Assembly (NCBI GenBank): GCA_029262915.1
Contig: JAJCYN010000282.1
Span: 1 to 6,647, forward strand
Length of the DNA: 6,647 nucleotides
DNA from: Flavobacteriales bacterium
Lineage (GTDB): Bacteria > Bacteroidota > Bacteroidia > Flavobacteriales_E > Vicingaceae
Reading direction: 5' to 3'
Numbering within the stretch: position 1 is the first letter of the stretch; each line of letters begins with the position of its first letter. The translations under genes were made by a program, and so were the position numbers. Positions 5,257 through 6,647 of this stretch are shown in pieces. Below the pieces are notes generated by a model. It ran no database searches, was not told the DNA's origin, and worked only from the letters and a program-made list of their open reading frames with translations.

Positions 5257-6509
5257 TGGTTAATAATTTTTTCTGTTATTATAGTATTTCTTGTTTGTAC
5301 AATTATAAAAATAAGCCCTTTAGAATAATCGTTAAGGTTTAATGTTGCTTTTGAAACCTCAGAAAAATTTTGAAAAAATAATGTTCTTCCTTTTATATCT
5401 ATTAATTTAATGTGTTTAATACCTTCCGTTTCAATAGTTAAATCGTTTTGTGTGGGATTCGGGTATATTTTATAGTCAAGTTTATTCCAAATACCTTCTT
5501 TAATGGATACAGTAGTACAATTAAAAACATTTGATAAAGCAACAAACATTTTGTTCCAACCAACAGAATCGTCTCGTAATTTTGTTTTTTCTTGCTCAAT
5601 GTGCACAAATTTTCCTGTGGTAGAACTAATAGAAGTATTACATGGAGAAGTACTGCCGTTTACCAACCTACCTTGTGTGTTAGTAAAAGCAATCAGTTTA
5701 GTCCAAGATAAATCGATGTGTGCCAATTTAAAAGTCAATGAATTATCCACTACTGCCAATTCATTTTTAATTAATGTAACATAGTCAACGAGTGGAGTTG
5801 CTCTTGTCCCATTACTCATAATCACATAAGGGTCTGAACTTGTTTTCGAAAATCCGTGTAACTGGACAAAAACAGCATTATTGTTTTCGATTGTTAACAC
5901 CTCTGTTGTTTTTTGAAATACAGATAGTGTGTTATGTGCCATATCCGAAATTTTGAATGGCTGAGAGGACCCACTGCAAACACTTGTGCTCCCAGAACAA
6001 GCTGAGGATGTTGTGTGATTACACCGATGTGTTCCTGTTAAAAATAGTGCTTTGGCCGACAATCTCTTAAAGCAAAAAATAGCTTCTAGGCCAGTATTAA
6101 AATCAAATTTAGGATGTGGGGCTTGCAATATTAAATTTTCCCGACAAGGAGCTGAATTAAAAACATAAGTTCCCCAATAATTAATCTGAGCATTTTTCTC
6201 TTCTAACACATAAAATAATTGATTTGGGCTACTGGTATTATCAGTATACGCTACAATTTGGTAATTTAAGGAATCTGCTATAATTCTTGCATTGACAATA
6301 TTTCCATTTGAAATTTCTGTAACCGTATTTCCCCAGGAAACAATTTGACTGGTAGTTGGTGAGAAATAATTGTTTCCGCCAGAACCAGGTATAGCAGACA
6401 CTATATTGTTTAAATAAGATTCAATGTTTCCAGTAATACTTTGACAAAAAATAAAATTACAACAGAAACCTAAAATTAAAAGCACAATTATATTTTTTAA
6501 GTAGGTCAT
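5253..6509 (-). CDS. Secreted T9SS-sorted protein, putative metal-dependent hydrolase, family not recognised
   Basis: This 418-residue protein has a signal peptide (residues 1 to about 23, ending F-C-Q) and a C-terminal type A T9SS sorting domain: YKIYPNP (346-352), LIDIKGRTLF (369-378), YSKGLIFI (395-402) and a basic end, EKIINH. Export through the outer membrane is thus expected. The middle (about 95-330) I do not recognise as a named family. It has an ordered set of possible catalytic residues: APHPKFDFNTG (130-140; His132, Asp136), GTHRCNH (159-165), SDMAHN (188-193), VQLHGF (215-220; His218), AHIDLSW (263-269) and HIEQEKTKLR (303-312; Glu305/Glu307). A His-Asp pair, then Arg, D-x-x-x-N, LHG and Glu recalls the zinc amidohydrolase/carboxypeptidase-like fold of N-formylglutamate amidohydrolases, but this is inference. 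Seven cysteines after the signal peptide may form disulfides. It joins trmB by TAATG and the next gene by TTGA. Confidence 0.8.
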   Translation of the reverse strand: MTYLKNIIVLLILGFCCNFIFCQSITGNIESYLNNIVSAIPGSGGNNYFSPTTSQIVSWGNTVTEISNGNIVNARIIADSLNYQIVAYTDNTSSPNQLFYVLEEKNAQINYWGTYVFNSAPCRENLILQAPHPKFDFNTGLEAIFCFKRLSAKALFLTGTHRCNHTTSSACSGSTSVCSGSSQPFKISDMAHNTLSVFQKTTEVLTIENNNAVFVQLHGFSKTSSDPYVIMSNGTRATPLVDYVTLIKNELAVVDNSLTFKLAHIDLSWTKLIAFTNTQGRLVNGSTSPCNTSISSTTGKFVHIEQEKTKLRDDSVGWNKMFVALSNVFNCTTVSIKEGIWNKLDYKIYPNPTQNDLTIETEGIKHIKLIDIKGRTLFFQNFSEVSKATLNLNDYSKGLIFIIVQTRNTIITEKIINH

Positions 6510-6511
6510 TA
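6507..6511 (-). other. TAATG stop/start overlap between trmB and the T9SS gene
   Basis: On the minus strand the TAA stop of the trmB-like gene (6509-6511) shares its last A with the ATG (6507-6509) of the secreted-protein gene. A one-base TAATG overlap indicates co-transcription and probable translational coupling, and supports the ATG at 6509 as the true start. Confidence 0.8.
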
Positions 6512-6647
6512 TTTTAACTGAAATTTTAAATAATGAATGCTATGTCCTTTTGCAGAAAATAGTTTTTCATAAAACGTTTTGATAGAAAGAATCTCTTGTG
6601 TTTTGGTGTCTAACCGTTCAATTACTTCTCCATATAAATTAAAGGTA
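6509..6647 (-). CDS. trmB: tRNA (guanine(46)-N7)-methyltransferase TrmB, C-terminal 45 residues, partial
   Basis: The frame is open from the right edge to TAA at 6509-6511 and encodes the last 45 residues of a protein. The visible part contains YGEVIERLDT, a short linker, EILSIKTFYEKLFSAKG and a hydrophobic/basic end, HYLKFQL. This matches the C-terminus of bacterial TrmB, where a conserved [KR]-T-[FY]-Y-E segment lies near the end and the chain finishes with a Y-L-x-F-x-L type strand. TrmB uses S-adenosylmethionine to methylate G46 in the variable loop of tRNAs. The catalytic domain lies outside the window, so the call rests on the tail only. It is the most upstream gene visible in the minus-strand cluster, and the cluster promoter is probably beyond the edge. 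Confidence 0.72.
   Translation of the reverse strand, partial: TFNLYGEVIERLDTKTQEILSIKTFYEKLFSAKGHSIHYLKFQLK

Noticed and set aside
5503..5784. Plus-strand ORF of 93 codons
   Set aside because: It is antisense to the T9SS protein, which has coherent domains along this stretch. No start signal or recognisable sequence.

Overview
The window is AT-rich DNA from a member of the Bacteroidota, most likely a flavobacterium-like lineage. Four things point there: a secreted protein with a type IX secretion (T9SS) C-terminal sorting domain, signal peptides ending in an A-Q or S-Q context, a good match to the Bacteroidota promoter (TTG, spacer, TAnnTTTG) with almost no Shine-Dalgarno sequences, and Mrp and GpsA variants of the kind I associate with that phylum.

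Layout. Positions 1-900 (minus strand) hold the first 300 residues of a secreted SBBP-type beta-propeller repeat protein that runs off the left edge. Positions 901-1431 carry no intact gene. They hold a possible promoter for the leftward gene, fragments in three frames that look like a decayed winged-helix protein, and a good promoter for the rightward genes. Positions 1432-3465 (plus strand) hold an OmpA-family, peptidoglycan-binding envelope protein followed 15 bases later by glycerol-3-phosphate dehydrogenase (gpsA). From 6647 leftward to 3462 (minus strand) is a tight five-gene cluster: the C-terminus of the tRNA m7G46 methyltransferase TrmB, a T9SS-sorted secreted protein of unknown function, an alkyltransferase-like DNA repair protein with Ala in place of the reactive Cys, the Mrp/ApbC iron-sulfur carrier ATPase, and a small NifU C-terminal-domain (Nfu) iron-sulfur protein. 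The gpsA and nfu genes converge and share a TTAA at their stop codons.

How the genes relate. Mrp and Nfu are functional partners in [Fe-S] cluster delivery. TrmB and the alkyltransferase-like protein concern nucleic-acid modification and repair. GpsA feeds phospholipid synthesis and the OmpA-type protein anchors the envelope. The odd member is the secreted T9SS protein, fused into the housekeeping operon by a TAATG junction upstream and a TTGA junction downstream. It carries a His/Asp/Arg/Glu motif series that suggests a metal-dependent amidohydrolase or carboxypeptidase-like enzyme. It is the least understood gene here and the best candidate for something new. No mobile element, CRISPR array, tRNA, rRNA or clear intrinsic terminator was seen.
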